20,183 nt of DNA from a virus: IMG/VR virus record IMGVR_UViG_3300010157_000323, positions 1 through 20,183 of that record. One strand, 5' to 3'. Both the position numbers and the translations under genes were made by a program. A model generated the notes under the pieces. It was not told the DNA's origin and ran no database searches. It saw nothing but the letters and a program-made list of their open reading frames with translations. Below are positions 20,064 to 20,183 of the stretch, one piece after another (the stretch's first letter is position 1; every line of letters begins with the position of its first letter).

Positions 20064-20183
20064 CACTTGGTCATCTTCTTGGTCACGCGCAGAGCATGAG
20101 CAAGCAATCGGGCAGAAAATGTCCAACACAAACTGGGAAGTTCTCGTCGAGCAACTTGACGATGCGGTAGTGCAAACTATTGC
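20053..20183 (+). CDS. Hypothetical protein, cut by the right edge
   Basis: Open to the window end, at least 43 residues: MSDSTWSSSWSRAEHEQAIG, then QKMSNTNWEVLVEQLDDAVV. GGGAG lies seven bases before the ATG, inside the preceding gene. An internal in-frame ATG at 20119 gives MSNTNWEVLVEQL, similar to the MSNHWEVIANMV start of the 35-aa protein. No function can be assigned from the part seen. Confidence 0.55.
   Translation, partial: MSDSTWSSSWSRAEHEQAIGQKMSNTNWEVLVEQLDDAVVQTI

Noticed and set aside
1-20183. Prophage attachment site, integrase or insertion sequence
   Set aside because: No recombinase, transposase, or terminal inverted repeats were seen; the SOS box and operators alone do not prove a temperate lifestyle.

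Overview
The window looks like one arm of the genome of a tailed double-stranded DNA phage (Caudoviricetes) infecting an actinobacterium, probably a low-GC planktonic (freshwater or marine) one. The phage assignment rests on a recognisable large terminase, portal, scaffold and major capsid protein in one transcription unit. The host assignment is inference from four things: protein families that recur in actinophages and aquatic metaviromes, an HslV/proteasome-beta-like hydrolase in the head operon, a perfect TCGAAC-N4-GTTCGA box (the LexA site of mycobacteria and relatives), and a moderate AT-leaning base composition.

Layout. Positions 1-17940 are one tightly packed leftward (minus-strand) virion operon. 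In transcription order: large terminase with an N-terminal helix-turn-helix-like segment, a 79-aa protein, portal, HslV-like hydrolase, a Gly/Pro-rich 148-aa protein, a 1642-aa membrane-active protein and three further putative internal virion proteins (255, 286 and 391 aa), scaffold, major capsid protein, two small conserved head-region proteins, a run of five very short proteins (most strongly basic), a glycosyltransferase, a small conserved basic protein, a repeat protein, a beta-sandwich protein, and a collagen-like fibre cut by the left edge. Many junctions are coupled by TAATG, TAGTG or ATGA overlaps. No tail tube, classical tape measure, lysin, integrase or repressor gene is visible. 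Putting the large internal proteins between portal and scaffold fits a short-tailed phage with ejection proteins better than a siphovirus, but this is inference.

Positions 17941-18586 form a non-coding control region between divergent units. It contains AT-rich DNA, an AACGGAG palindrome beside a candidate leftward promoter, three tandem 8-mers next to a DnaA-box-like word, three palindromic 14-mers spaced exactly 35 bp apart, a perfect actinobacterial SOS box, and a rightward promoter.

Positions 18587-20183 are a rightward block of small genes of unknown function. Three transcription units each have a promoter with a 17-bp spacer (-10 TATACT, TAGACT, TACACT) and the same 18-bp inverted repeat, TGTCCGT-N4-ACGGACA, 14-18 nt before the start codon. 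The third also has a long leader that can fold into consecutive hairpins. A strong intrinsic terminator closes the first unit. The shared start-associated inverted repeat, with the operator array and SOS box, is the most novel-looking feature: a possible phage regulon switch linked to host DNA damage.
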